A stretch of DNA of 64,000 nucleotides, from positions 1 to 64,000 of the forward strand of contig JBBIND010000005.1 of NCBI GenBank assembly GCA_037444075.1, written 5' to 3'. Positions 1 to 7,645 of this stretch are shown here, piece after piece. The DNA comes from JBBIND01 sp037444075. GTDB taxonomy: Bacteria; Acidobacteriota; Terriglobia; Bryobacterales; Bryobacteraceae. Position 1 is the stretch's first letter. Each line of letters begins with the position of its first letter. Both the position numbers and the translations under genes were made by a program. The notes below the pieces were generated by a model, which saw only the letters and a list, made by a program, of their open reading frames with translations, made no database searches and was not told the DNA's origin.

Positions 1-518
1 ACGCACCCAACGACATTGTGGTCCGCCGTGACGGGCACGTGTACTTCACTGACCCTGCCTTCGGCCGGCAGGCGGACACGCGCGAGCTCGACTTCTACGG
101 CGTTTACCACATCTCGCCGAAAGGCGAGCTTGAACTCATCGCGAAGCCCGAAGGGCGCCCGAACGGCATCACGCTTTCGCCCGACGGCAGAACTCTTTAT
201 GTCGCCAATTCGGACGAGCGCAACATCCGCGCCTACAACGTCGCCCGCGACGGCAAGACCTCCCGGGAGAGAGTGCTGGTCAGCGGCATCCAAGGTCCGC
301 CGGACGGCATCCGCACGGACGAGAAGGGCAACCTCTACGTAACAGCGCAGCACCTGTTCATTTACTCGCCGGCGGGCAAATTGCTCCACACCTTCGAGAT
401 GGGCGAGACTCCGAGCAACTGCGCCTTCGGCGACCCGGACTTCCAGACCCTGTACATCACCGCTCGCACCAGCGTTTACAGGCTGCGGCTGGAAGTGAAA
501 GGAGCCAACCTGTATTAG
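1..518 (+). CDS. SMP-30/gluconolactonase-like protein, C-terminal part
   Basis: The frame is open from the window edge to a TAG at 516-518, so the 5' end lies outside. The visible part repeats beta-propeller blades of the SMP-30/gluconolactonase/LRE type: FTDPAFG near the left edge, then PNGITLSPDGRTLYVANS and PDGIRTDEKGNLYVTA. These enzymes usually hydrolyse lactones or related esters in a Ca-dependent way and are often secreted; neither substrate nor export can be judged here because the N-terminus is missing. The end of the gene carries the AAAGGAG ribosome site of the next gene, so the two are translationally linked. Family call is good, exact activity is not known. Confidence 0.85.
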   Translation, partial: APNDIVVRRDGHVYFTDPAFGRQADTRELDFYGVYHISPKGELELIAKPEGRPNGITLSPDGRTLYVANSDERNIRAYNVARDGKTSRERVLVSGIQGPPDGIRTDEKGNLYVTAQHLFIYSPAGKLLHTFEMGETPSNCAFGDPDFQTLYITARTSVYRLRLEVKGANLY

Positions 519-963
519 CCGCGATAACCGGCGCTACCCGAAACGCCCCATCCTGGGAGTTGGCGCGGTCATCCTGCGCGGAGAGAAGGTGCTGCTCATC
601 GAACGCGGACGGAAACCGCAAAAAGGCTTCTGGTCTCTGCCCGGCGGCGCGGTGCAGGCGGGCGAAAAGCTCGAAGACGCCATACGCCGCGAAGTGCTGG
701 AAGAAACCGGACTGCGAGTGAAGCCGCGCGAGGTGGTGGAAGTTTTCGAGCGCATCACCCCAGATGCACAAGGAAAGCCCGAATACCATTACGTGCTCGT
801 GGACTACCTGTGCAAGGTGGATGGCGGGACCCTTCAGGCGGGCGATGACGCCAGCCGGGTGGTCTGGGTAAAGCGGAGCGAACTAGGCTCCTACCGCATG
901 ACGGAAGGCAGCCTGGAAGTGATCGAAAAGGTCTTTCGGCAAAAGACGCGGGCGCCGCGATGA
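514..963 (+). CDS. Nudix hydrolase (ADP-ribose pyrophosphatase-like), probable ATT start
   Basis: Hydrolyses a nucleoside diphosphate linked to another group. The complete Nudix box lies at residues 45-67 (G-x5-E-x7-REVLEETGL), with the usual YPKRPILGVGAVI lead-in at residues 8-20. That lead-in is upstream of the first GTG (589), which would cut off the first beta strand. The only frame-compatible start that keeps it is ATT at 514, placed nine bases after AAAGGAG (498-504); a TGA at 496-498 closes the frame upstream. CTG at 553 is an alternative but lacks a ribosome site and removes conserved residues. It overlaps the previous gene by five bases and mutS2 by four. Cytoplasmic; substrate is inferred only from resemblance to ADP-ribose pyrophosphatases. 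Confidence 0.85.
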   Translation: MSRDNRRYPKRPILGVGAVILRGEKVLLIERGRKPQKGFWSLPGGAVQAGEKLEDAIRREVLEETGLRVKPREVVEVFERITPDAQGKPEYHYVLVDYLCKVDGGTLQAGDDASRVVWVKRSELGSYRMTEGSLEVIEKVFRQKTRAPR

Positions 964-3374
964 ACCATTGGAGCGACGACATCCTCGAGTTTGGCGAATT
1001 GAAGCGCCTGTTGAGACGTTACGTCGCCAGCCCTCTGGGAGCAGCCGAACTCGAAGCCGTCTCACCCGTCACGGAGCGCTTTGCGCTGGAGGAATTGCTG
1101 GCGCAAACCGGCGAGGCCATCGAGTATCTGCGCGCCTCTTCGCATCCGCAGCCGGCCTCGCGCGGAGCGGCCATCAGGCTGCGCTTTGACGGTCTGCCGG
1201 AGGCTGCGCCCATCACCGGCAAACTGCGCATCGAAGGCACAGTCCTCGAAGCCGCCGAGATACTGGCACTGAGCGGCCTGCTTGACCGGGCTTGCGATGT
1301 GCGCGCCACGCTCTCCGCCTGCCGCGCGCGCTTTCCCCGGCTGGCCGCAATCGCTTCCGGCATCGGCGATTTCAGCGAAGCGTTGCGGGAGGTGACCGGC
1401 AAGATCCTGCCCGATGGGACGATTTCGGACCAGGCCAGTCCACTGTTGCGCCGCCTGCGGCATGACGTGGACCGGCAGCAGAAGCACATCCAGGATTCCC
1501 TCGAGCGGTTCCTGCGGTCGCACCGCGACGAGGGCGTCCTGCAAGAGGAGTTCGTCGCCATCCGGAACGAGCGGTTCGTGGTGCCCGTGGTAGCCGGGAA
1601 GCAAAGGCGCGTGGAGGGCGTCATCCACGGCACGAGCGGCAGCGGCCACACTCTGTTCATCGAACCGCTCGAAACCATACAACTGAACAACGAACTGGTG
1701 CGGCTGCGCGAGGAAGAACAGCGCGAATGCCACCGCGTGCTCCGCAAGCTGACGGCGGCGTTGCGCGCCTGCTCCGGCGAAGTGGCTGGAGCTGTGCGCG
1801 TATTGGGGGAGTTGGAGTGGCTGTTCGCCAAGGCTGATTTTGCACTGGATTTTGACTGCGTCGTTCCCCGGTTTTGCCCGCCTGCCGCGCGCCGGCTGAC
1901 GCTCGAGCGCGCGCGTCACCCCCTTCTGGCGGACGTGCTGCGGCGCCGCAAGCGGCCCATTGTGCCCGTCACGCTTCAGCTCGACGAAAAGGCTCGCACT
2001 CTGCTCATCAGCGGACCCAACACGGGCGGCAAGACGGTGGCGCTGAAGACCGCCGGGTTGCTCGCGCTCATGGCTCAATCGGCGCTGCCGGTACCATGCG
2101 CCGACGCTGAGTTGCCACTGTTTGACCAGGTGCTGGCTGACATCGGCGACAACCAGTCCATCCAGGAAAGCCTCAGCACGTTTTCGGCTCACATCGAGCG
2201 CGTGCGGGACATGGCGGAGCTGCCGACACGGGATTCGCTGGTATTGCTGGACGAACTGGGACGCGCCACGGACCCGGAAGAGGGCGGAGCCCTCGGCGTC
2301 GCGCTGCTGGAGCACTTCCGGGGAGCCGGCGCTTTCACCCTGGCTTCCACGCACCTGCTGGCGCTGAAGGTGTACGGCGCCAACACGGAAGGGGTTCTGA
2401 ACGCGTCGATGGGCTTTGACGAGCAGACGCTCCAGCCGACCTATCAACTGCGCGTGGGCGCTCCCGGGAAGTCGGCAGGTCTCGACATCGCCGAAAGGCT
2501 CGGGTTGCCCGAGCGGCTGATTCAGAGGGCGCGTTCCGCCATGACGTCCAGCCAGCGGGAAATCGCGCAATTCCTGAGCGAACTCGACCAACGCCTACAA
2601 GCCGCCACGTCGCTCGAACAGGAACTGCGCACGCGTTCGGAAGCCCTGGAAAAGCGGCGAGAGGAGTTGACCGGAGAGTGGGCCACCCGCGAGACCGCGA
2701 AGCTGCGCGAAATCGAGGCGCGCGCAGCCGCACTCATGGCGAGTTTTGAGCGGCAAACTCAGGAGGTTATCGGCGAGCTATACAAATCCGCGCAGGAAAA
2801 GAAGGACGCCAGCCGCGCGCGCCAGCAGGCTGCTCGCGCCCGCCGTCAGTTCGGCCAGCAAATCTCAGCCGCTCTGCGTCCGGACGCCGCACAAGCTGGC
2901 GCTGAGGTTCCGCGTCTGGAGGCAGGCGCGCTCGTGCGCGTGCGCAACATCCGCGAACCGGCGCGCGTCCGGCGGCTGCTCGGCGCGGACCTGGTGGAAG
3001 TGGAAGCAGGGCTGGTGAAGTTGCAGGTCTCGGTCGACGACGTGGTGGAAGTGCTGGAGGCGAAGGCTCACGTGAGAGCCCTGCCGGCGGGCGTTCGCAT
3101 CCTCGGAGAGACGCGATCCGAAGCCTCCCTCGAGGAGATCAACGTCATCGGCAAGCGCGCCGAGGAGGCATGCTCGGAGGTGGACAAGTTCCTGGATACG
3201 GCGGTGATGGCCGGCGTGATCCGCGTCCGCATTGTGCACGGGCACGGGATGGGCATTCTGAGGAAAGCCATCGGGGAGTTGCTGGCGGCGCACCCTCATG
3301 TCGAGCGGTTTCAGTCCGCTCCAGCGAATGAAGGGGGGACCGGAGCCACAATTGCGGAACTGCGCGCTGTTTGA
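960..3374 (+). CDS. mutS2: Endonuclease MutS2
   Basis: 804 residues, the usual MutS2 size. The order is a MutS-like core and lever (about 1-320), an ATPase domain with P-loop SGPNTGGKT near residue 350 and a Walker B LVLLDELGRATDPEEG, a long charged coiled coil (about 520-630), and a C-terminal Smr nuclease domain (about 725-804) with the HGHGMG motif. MutS2 proteins suppress homologous recombination and act on collided ribosomes in some bacteria; which applies here is unknown. The normal LDxR motif at the start of Smr reads INVIGKR in this protein, so nuclease activity may be altered. The ATG overlaps the Nudix stop (ATGA). Confidence 0.95.
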   Translation: MNHWSDDILEFGELKRLLRRYVASPLGAAELEAVSPVTERFALEELLAQTGEAIEYLRASSHPQPASRGAAIRLRFDGLPEAAPITGKLRIEGTVLEAAEILALSGLLDRACDVRATLSACRARFPRLAAIASGIGDFSEALREVTGKILPDGTISDQASPLLRRLRHDVDRQQKHIQDSLERFLRSHRDEGVLQEEFVAIRNERFVVPVVAGKQRRVEGVIHGTSGSGHTLFIEPLETIQLNNELVRLREEEQRECHRVLRKLTAALRACSGEVAGAVRVLGELEWLFAKADFALDFDCVVPRFCPPAARRLTLERARHPLLADVLRRRKRPIVPVTLQLDEKARTLLISGPNTGGKTVALKTAGLLALMAQSALPVPCADAELPLFDQVLADIGDNQSIQESLSTFSAHIERVRDMAELPTRDSLVLLDELGRATDPEEGGALGVALLEHFRGAGAFTLASTHLLALKVYGANTEGVLNASMGFDEQTLQPTYQLRVGAPGKSAGLDIAERLGLPERLIQRARSAMTSSQREIAQFLSELDQRLQAATSLEQELRTRSEALEKRREELTGEWATRETAKLREIEARAAALMASFERQTQEVIGELYKSAQEKKDASRARQQAARARRQFGQQISAALRPDAAQAGAEVPRLEAGALVRVRNIREPARVRRLLGADLVEVEAGLVKLQVSVDDVVEVLEAKAHVRALPAGVRILGETRSEASLEEINVIGKRAEEACSEVDKFLDTAVMAGVIRVRIVHGHGMGILRKAIGELLAAHPHVERFQSAPANEGGTGATIAELRAV

Positions 3375-3386
3375 CAGCGCCGGGGA

Positions 3387-3872
3387 CTAACCCGCCTGAA
3401 GAGCGGACAACACCTCATCCGCGTGGCCGGAAACCTTGACCTTGGCGAAGACGCGGGCGATGCGGCCCTGCTCGTCAATGAGGAACGTGCTGCGCTCAAT
3501 CCCCATGTATTTCACTCCCGCCAGCTTCTTCTGCTTCCACACTCCGTAAGCTTCGGCCACTTCGTGCCCAATGTCGCAGAGCAGCGTGAAGGGCAATTCG
3601 TGCTTCGCCTTGAAATTCGCTTGCCTCTTGGCGGGATCAGGCGAGATGCCGACGACCACCGCGCCACGCCTGCTCAGGCGCGGCAGCGCATCACGGAAAT
3701 CGCAGGCTTCGCGCGTGCAGCCCGGCGTGCTGGCGCGCGGGTAGAAGAACAGGATGACCTTCTTGCCGCGCAGGGCTGAAAGCCGGAATTCCTCTCCGGT
3801 GCTGGTCTCCAGGCGAATCTCCGGGGCGAGATCGCCTTCCCTCAACCCGCCGCCGGCTTCAGGGGCGCTCAT
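3387..3872 (-). CDS. bcp: Thioredoxin-dependent peroxiredoxin, Bcp/PrxQ type
   Basis: 161 residues with the AhpC/TSA thioredoxin fold. The signature TPGCTREACDFRD places the peroxidatic Cys at residue 52 and the resolving Cys at 57, the five-residue spacing typical of atypical 2-Cys PrxQ enzymes. Reduces hydrogen and organic peroxides in the cytoplasm with electrons from thioredoxin. It is the last gene of a three-gene set with the ArsA-type ATPase and a small Cys protein; its ATG overlaps the preceding stop by four bases. It converges on mutS2 with a 12-base gap. Confidence 0.93.
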   Translation of the reverse strand: MSAPEAGGGLREGDLAPEIRLETSTGEEFRLSALRGKKVILFFYPRASTPGCTREACDFRDALPRLSRRGAVVVGISPDPAKRQANFKAKHELPFTLLCDIGHEVAEAYGVWKQKKLAGVKYMGIERSTFLIDEQGRIARVFAKVKVSGHADEVLSALQAG

Positions 3873-4108
3873 TCGACGTTGACCTTGGTGCCCTTGGGTT
3901 GGTCTTCGGACAGCTCCTGTATCCGGCGGTCGATGAGCTCCCGCATGCCCTTGAGAATTTCCACACGGGCATTGCGGAAGTGCTGCATCGCCGATTCGGG
4001 GCCGAACTTCGAGAGCATCGCCGTGATTTTCGGACCCGCCCCGAGGCAGAAGCAGTCGACTTTCTCGTGCGTGCAGGGAGCCTCAGTGTTGGACCTGTTG
4101 TCGGTCAT
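3869..4108 (-). CDS. Small cysteine-containing protein of unknown function
   Basis: 79 residues. I do not recognise the family. The N-terminal part has a compact Cys cluster (PCTHEKVDCFCLGAG, Cys at about 12, 19 and 21) that could bind a metal or form disulfides, followed by a predicted amphipathic helical region to the end. It is locked between the ArsA-type ATPase and bcp by ATGA overlaps on both sides, so it is almost certainly expressed and translationally coupled with them. A role in metal or redox handling, or as a partner of the ATPase, is inference from position only. Confidence 0.8.
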   Translation of the reverse strand: MTDNRSNTEAPCTHEKVDCFCLGAGPKITAMLSKFGPESAMQHFRNARVEILKGMRELIDRRIQELSEDQPKGTKVNVE

Positions 4109-5298
4109 GGTGCCACCTCCTTCATCTCCACCGTGAGAACGCGGTTTTCGAGCCGCGCCTTCGTGGGTACCAATGCGGCCATGGACGTCGGCAAGCCGAC
4201 GTGGCGGCGCAAGTTGCCGACTTCCACTACCAGTTCATCACCTTTCTTGAACAGCCCGATTTCACTCTTCTGAGCGAAGGGTATCTGTAAACGTATCTCG
4301 TAGCGCCCGTCCACCTTGTGGAAACTGTAAGGGCGTTCGGCGTTCAGGGCCTCGGCGGGGTCTTCGCCTTCAGGATAGAGAGCCCGCGAAAGTTCCTCCA
4401 GTCGTTTGCGGCCGAGCACCTCGCGCGTGAACAGAGGCACACGCTTCACCCTGACGGGCGCGAAATAGGCATCCATCTCCTCCAGCATTTCGGCTTGGGT
4501 GCGCCGCCAATGCTCGAAGAAATCGTCGCTCACCTCGCCTGGCAGAACGCGGTTCGCAATCACCTGGTCCACCGTCAGGCCGTGCAGCAGGAAATACACG
4601 TAGGCGCGTTGCGTCTCGCGCAAAACCATTCTTTCCGGATTGGTCACCAGCCGCACGCTGGTAATGGCGGGATCCTCGAGCAGCGTGCCGATGCCTTCCA
4701 GCTTGCCGAACAGATCCTGAACGTTGGCGAAATAGCGGTCCGTGGGGAGTTCCACCGGCGAAACGCGGTTGGCCAAAGGGCGCACGGCTTTGAGCAGCGT
4801 CCGCTGGAAGGGAAAGACGTGCTTCATGTACCAGTCCAGCGTGGTCGGCATGCTCACGAAGCGCATGGACTCGGCGGTGGGCGCGCAATCCAGCACGACG
4901 ACCTCGTAGCGGCCCTCGCGGCGGTACTGGTTGACGTGCATCATGGCGCTGAGCTCTTCCATGCCCGGGAGAATGGCCAGTTCTTCGGCTTCGACGTCGC
5001 TGAGACCGGTAGTGCGCAGGACCGAAATGACGTAAGCCGAGATCTCGCGCCAGTGCCGCTTGAGTTCCTTCTGTATGTTGACTTCCTGAATCGACAGGCA
5101 GGTGTCAATCACGTAGGGGTCGGCGGTGCGCCCGTCGAAGAGCTCCGGACCGAGGTCGAAACTGTCGGCCAGGCTGTGCGCCGGGTCCACGCTCATGACC
5201 AGCGTACGCACTCCCAGCGCGGACAACCTGATCCCTGTGGCAGCGGCCAGACACGTCTTGCCCACCCCTCCCTTGCCGCTGAAGAGAAGGATCCTCAT
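4105..5298 (-). CDS. ArsA/Get3-family ATPase with C-terminal HSP20-like domain
   Basis: 397 residues. The N-terminus carries the deviant Walker A GKGGVGKT (residues 8-15) of SIMIBI ATPases, then the switch motif DPAHSLADSFD and DCAPTAESMRF, all typical of ArsA/Get3. The last 75 residues resemble the small-heat-shock-like ArsA_HSP20 domain. Family members drive ArsB arsenite export or target tail-anchored membrane proteins; no arsB, arsR or arsC is present here, so arsenic resistance is not supported by context. It opens an operon with a small Cys protein and a peroxiredoxin. The ATG has no ribosome site, but a TAAAAT box ends six bases before it, suggesting a leaderless mRNA. Confidence 0.9.
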   Translation of the reverse strand: MRILLFSGKGGVGKTCLAAATGIRLSALGVRTLVMSVDPAHSLADSFDLGPELFDGRTADPYVIDTCLSIQEVNIQKELKRHWREISAYVISVLRTTGLSDVEAEELAILPGMEELSAMMHVNQYRREGRYEVVVLDCAPTAESMRFVSMPTTLDWYMKHVFPFQRTLLKAVRPLANRVSPVELPTDRYFANVQDLFGKLEGIGTLLEDPAITSVRLVTNPERMVLRETQRAYVYFLLHGLTVDQVIANRVLPGEVSDDFFEHWRRTQAEMLEEMDAYFAPVRVKRVPLFTREVLGRKRLEELSRALYPEGEDPAEALNAERPYSFHKVDGRYEIRLQIPFAQKSEIGLFKKGDELVVEVGNLRRHVGLPTSMAALVPTKARLENRVLTVEMKEVAP

Positions 5299-5304
5299 GC
5301 TTTC

Positions 5305-5334
5305 ATTTTACCGGCGTAAGGCCAGGCGCACCAA
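5305..5334 (-). promoter_or_regulatory. Candidate promoter of the ArsA-type operon
   Basis: Reading the minus strand, TTGGTG (5334-5329) and TAAAAT (5310-5305) are separated by 18 bases, and TAAAAT ends six bases before the ATG at 5298. A start of transcription at or next to the ATG would give a leaderless message. The -35 match is weak, so the -10 carries most of the support. Confidence 0.45.
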
Positions 5335-5854
5335 GGACAAACGGCGTGCGATTGGAAAAGAGGCGGGGCCCTCGCTTATGCCGTACCTTCATCTATCCTG
5401 GTTTCGACGCCGTCAAGGGACCCCGACGCCCGGTACCCCATGGGTGACGATCGAAACCAGCCGGTTCAGCTTTCCTTCAACGCCTGCCTGTCTCGGCAGC
5501 CCATCCGCAGCCGGCTGGCGGGCCGCGAAGCCGTGAAGGGCTCCGGGCGGCCGGCTGACGTGCCCGGAGGAAATCCGGGACCACGGTGCGGCGGGTGGAG
5601 GCGTTGGCGGGATGCCCCCTGCGCCGGGCGGGCCGGCCGGGACACCGTAGGGAGTCACAGAGGATGGGAGGAGGAGCGGCTAGCGTTGACGTGCCTCGGG
5701 ATGTCGGCCGCGTTGCCGATGGACAGTCCAACGGATCTCCTACGAGGCTCGATGCCGCGTTCGTTAACTATGTACGCGGAACGAGTTTGAACTGTTCGGC
5801 GTGGACCAGAAGCTTCGGCCGCAATCCGCACGTTGACCGGTCGGGAAACGGTGC
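5335..5854. other. Gene-free stretch
   Basis: About 520 bases between two minus-strand genes. Open frames exist on both strands but their translations are Pro/Arg/Gly-rich and look like composition artefacts; I recognise no domain, RNA or repeat. A decayed gene cannot be excluded. Confidence 0.4.
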
Positions 5855-6190
5855 TCAGGGGGCAAGGATCAAAACGGCCTGCGACTTGTCCCGGAAGAAC
5901 TCGCCGATTCGAAGAGCTTGACTGCGGATCAAACGCTCAGCGGCCGACGTGGGGTAATCACAGCCTCGCAACCAGACTACCTTCGGCGGGGGTCCTAATG
6001 TGGCGGCCATCTCATAGAAGTCCCCATCGGCCGTTACGATCGCGAATCCGTTTTCTTGAGCGAACTGCCAGACGTTCGCATCTGTGGCTTGTTGCAAGTC
6101 CGCCAGTGTCACATGGGTTGACCCAGGAAAGAGATCGGACAGGCGGTCAACGAGTTTGCGCGAGAGGTTCTCGTCAAACAGCAGCTTCAC
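5855..6190 (-). CDS. DUF5615 PIN-like toxin
   Basis: 111 residues. Starts with KLLFDENLSRKLV and has the TADGDFYE acidic motif, both typical of the DUF5615 PIN-like proteins, which are thought to be RNase toxins paired with DUF433 antitoxins. The Asp of FDEN and those of TADGD are the likely metal-binding residues. The ATG overlaps the end of the DUF433 gene by four bases, giving the antitoxin-first order. Toxic activity is inferred from the family and pairing, not shown. Confidence 0.88.
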   Translation of the reverse strand: MKLLFDENLSRKLVDRLSDLFPGSTHVTLADLQQATDANVWQFAQENGFAIVTADGDFYEMAATLGPPPKVVWLRGCDYPTSAAERLIRSQALRIGEFFRDKSQAVLILAP

Positions 6191-6399
6191 AGCGCGATCC
6201 GCCGGCCGAGACGCGCCGCATACTCATAGACGGCTTTGAAGTCATCTTTCTCGAGCTCAGGGTAATCACCCATGATCTCGTCTTCCGTCTTACCGGCGGC
6301 GAGCCAGTCCAGCACATCCCAGACGGTAATGCGCAGCCCCCGGATGCACGGCTGCCCCGAGCGTTTTCCCGGCTCAATGGTGATCCGATCGGCAACCAT
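6187..6399 (-). CDS. DUF433 antitoxin
   Basis: About 70 residues with the DUF433 core DRITIEPGKRSGQPCIRG followed by ITVWDVLDWL, a winged-helix-like domain expected to bind DNA and neutralise its toxin. Start choice is uncertain. ATG at 6399 lies 16 bases after GGAGGT. An in-frame TTG at 6411 lies about five bases after the same site and is better spaced, adding four residues. First gene of the pair with the DUF5615 toxin. Confidence 0.85.
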   Translation of the reverse strand: MVADRITIEPGKRSGQPCIRGLRITVWDVLDWLAAGKTEDEIMGDYPELEKDDFKAVYEYAARLGRRIAL

Positions 6400-6423
6400 C
6401 GCTATTGACAAGAATACCTCCAC

Positions 6424-7078
6424 CCGAACCGCGGCGCACTTCCGCGCGCCGTTATCCTCCCAGCTATGTCATCAACCAGAAGAGCCGCGCGGTTTGGCAG
6501 CGTCCGGTCTGAGGCTGGAAAACCCGCGCGATTCTGTTGCCCAACTCCTGGTTTCCGTCCGGAGGCGGGGAGAAACGGCCCCCGGCGAACCGACCTGGGC
6601 GCGCGTCTGCCGCTTCAGGCTGACTCGACCCGACGCGGAGAGACGCGGAAGTGGCGAGACACGGCCTGTTGCAGGGTTGCGGATGGAGAAGCGGGGCTTC
6701 GCTTTCGGCCCCCGAGACGACTATCGAAAACATCTCCTGAGATTCCTGCTTAGCCGGGGCCGTGACCAGCGCAGCAGCAGTGCTCCACATCGTTTTTCAC
6801 CCCGCGGGGCCAAATGTTGTCAATCGGCTCCTCGAGCCAACAAAGGGCATTTCGCGGCCCAGAGACACTGCGGGAATTTGAGTACTCGGCGGGTTACTCG
6901 AGGCGGGGGAGAGAGGCATCTCTGTTTTGTTGGGAGAGGGCTGAGAAACCCGCGTGAGTGGCAGAAGACACGGGAGAAGCCAGACTAGTCTGGCTTGCAG
7001 CCCAACCGGTCTCGGCCCACGAAACGAGTGGAATCGCCGAGGTGGGACGTAGTGTTCAAAACCATGCTTCCCGTGTCT
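6424..7078. other. Gene-free stretch between two toxin-antitoxin modules
   Basis: About 650 bases lacking a convincing coding frame on either strand. The only clear structure is a 20-bp perfect palindrome at 6977-6996. I saw no insertion-sequence ends, integrase or RNA gene. Confidence 0.4.
6977..6996. repeat. 20-bp perfect palindrome centred on CTAG
   Basis: AAGCCAGACT followed directly by its reverse complement, with no spacer. It lies 117 bases upstream of hicB. It could be an operator, a recombination site or an RNA hairpin; there is no T-tract to support a terminator. Confidence 0.6.
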
Positions 7079-7098
7079 CGACTTCTCGATCGAAGTCG
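7079..7098. promoter_or_regulatory. Inverted repeat upstream of hicB, candidate operator
   Basis: CGACTTC (7079-7085) and GAAGTCG (7092-7098) form a perfect 7-bp inverted repeat around TCGATC, ending 14 bases before the hicB ATG. Toxin-antitoxin operons are commonly repressed at such sites. This HicB is short and may lack its own DNA-binding domain, so the binding protein is unknown. Confidence 0.45.
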
Positions 7099-7112
7099 GA
7101 GAAAATGAAGGT

Positions 7113-7319
7113 ATGCGACAGGTCCTCATCTATCGCGGGGAGGACGGCTTCTGGGTGGCCGAATGCCCCAGCCTGCCAGGTTGTGTCACGCAGGGCGAAA
7201 CTCAGGATTTGGCCCTCGCCAACATCAAGGAAGCCATCATGGCCTACGTTGGCGCCCTCGAAGCCGACAGACTGCCGGTACCCGAAGATCACTTCGACGC
7301 CCGCCTCGTCACTGTGTGA
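7113..7319 (+). CDS. hicB: HicB-family antitoxin (short form)
   Basis: 68 residues with the HicB partial RNase-H-like fold: EDGFWVAECPSLPGCVTQGET, then a helix with ALANIKEAI. HicB blocks the mRNA-cleaving HicA toxin. No C-terminal helix-turn-helix or ribbon-helix-helix is visible, so autoregulation may need another protein or the complex. The order is hicB then hicA, the reverse of the E. coli locus. ATG at 7113 follows GGAG at 7098-7101, 11 bases away. The TGA overlaps the hicA GTG. Confidence 0.88.
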   Translation: MRQVLIYRGEDGFWVAECPSLPGCVTQGETQDLALANIKEAIMAYVGALEADRLPVPEDHFDARLVTV

Positions 7320-7537
7320 GCCACCTTCCCGCTGTTTCCGGCCGTACGTGCGTTCGTGCCCTGACCCGCATTGGCTTTCGCGTCATACGCCAGGTGGGAA
7401 GCCACATTGTTCTGCGGCGTGATGAACCCTTCTGCCAGGCCGTTGTTCCGGATCATCGGACCCGCGACCGCGGCACGCTGCGCTCAATCCTTCGTTCCGC
7501 AGGCATCCCTGCCGAGCAGTTTTGTGAGCTGCTGTAA
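7316..7537 (+). CDS. hicA: HicA-family mRNA interferase toxin, GTG start
   Basis: 73 residues of the HicA/YcfA double-stranded-RNA-binding-like fold. The key motif GSHIVLRR puts the catalytic His at about residue 30, and the C-terminal GTLRSILRSAGI is typical of the family. It cleaves mRNA at the ribosome when not bound by HicB. The GTG at 7316 overlaps the hicB stop (GTGA), which is normal for this pair and selects this start over the longer open frame upstream. Confidence 0.88.
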   Translation: MSHLPAVSGRTCVRALTRIGFRVIRQVGSHIVLRRDEPFCQAVVPDHRTRDRGTLRSILRSAGIPAEQFCELL

Positions 7538-7645
7538 CTCAGGACCAGACACTCGCGGGCGTGTCGTAGCCAGTCTTCTCTCAGCCGGCGTGGCTTTTAT
7601 TGGAGACCCTACCGCTTCCGCAACGTTCAGAACCGCCCAAAGGAA

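Noticed and set aside
4105..5298. Arsenic resistance operon
   Set aside because: The ATPase is ArsA-like, but no arsB, acr3, arsC, arsD or arsR is adjacent.
4318..5319. 333-codon plus-strand frame opposite the ArsA-type ATPase
   Set aside because: Lies wholly antisense to a well-supported gene and has no recognisable fold.
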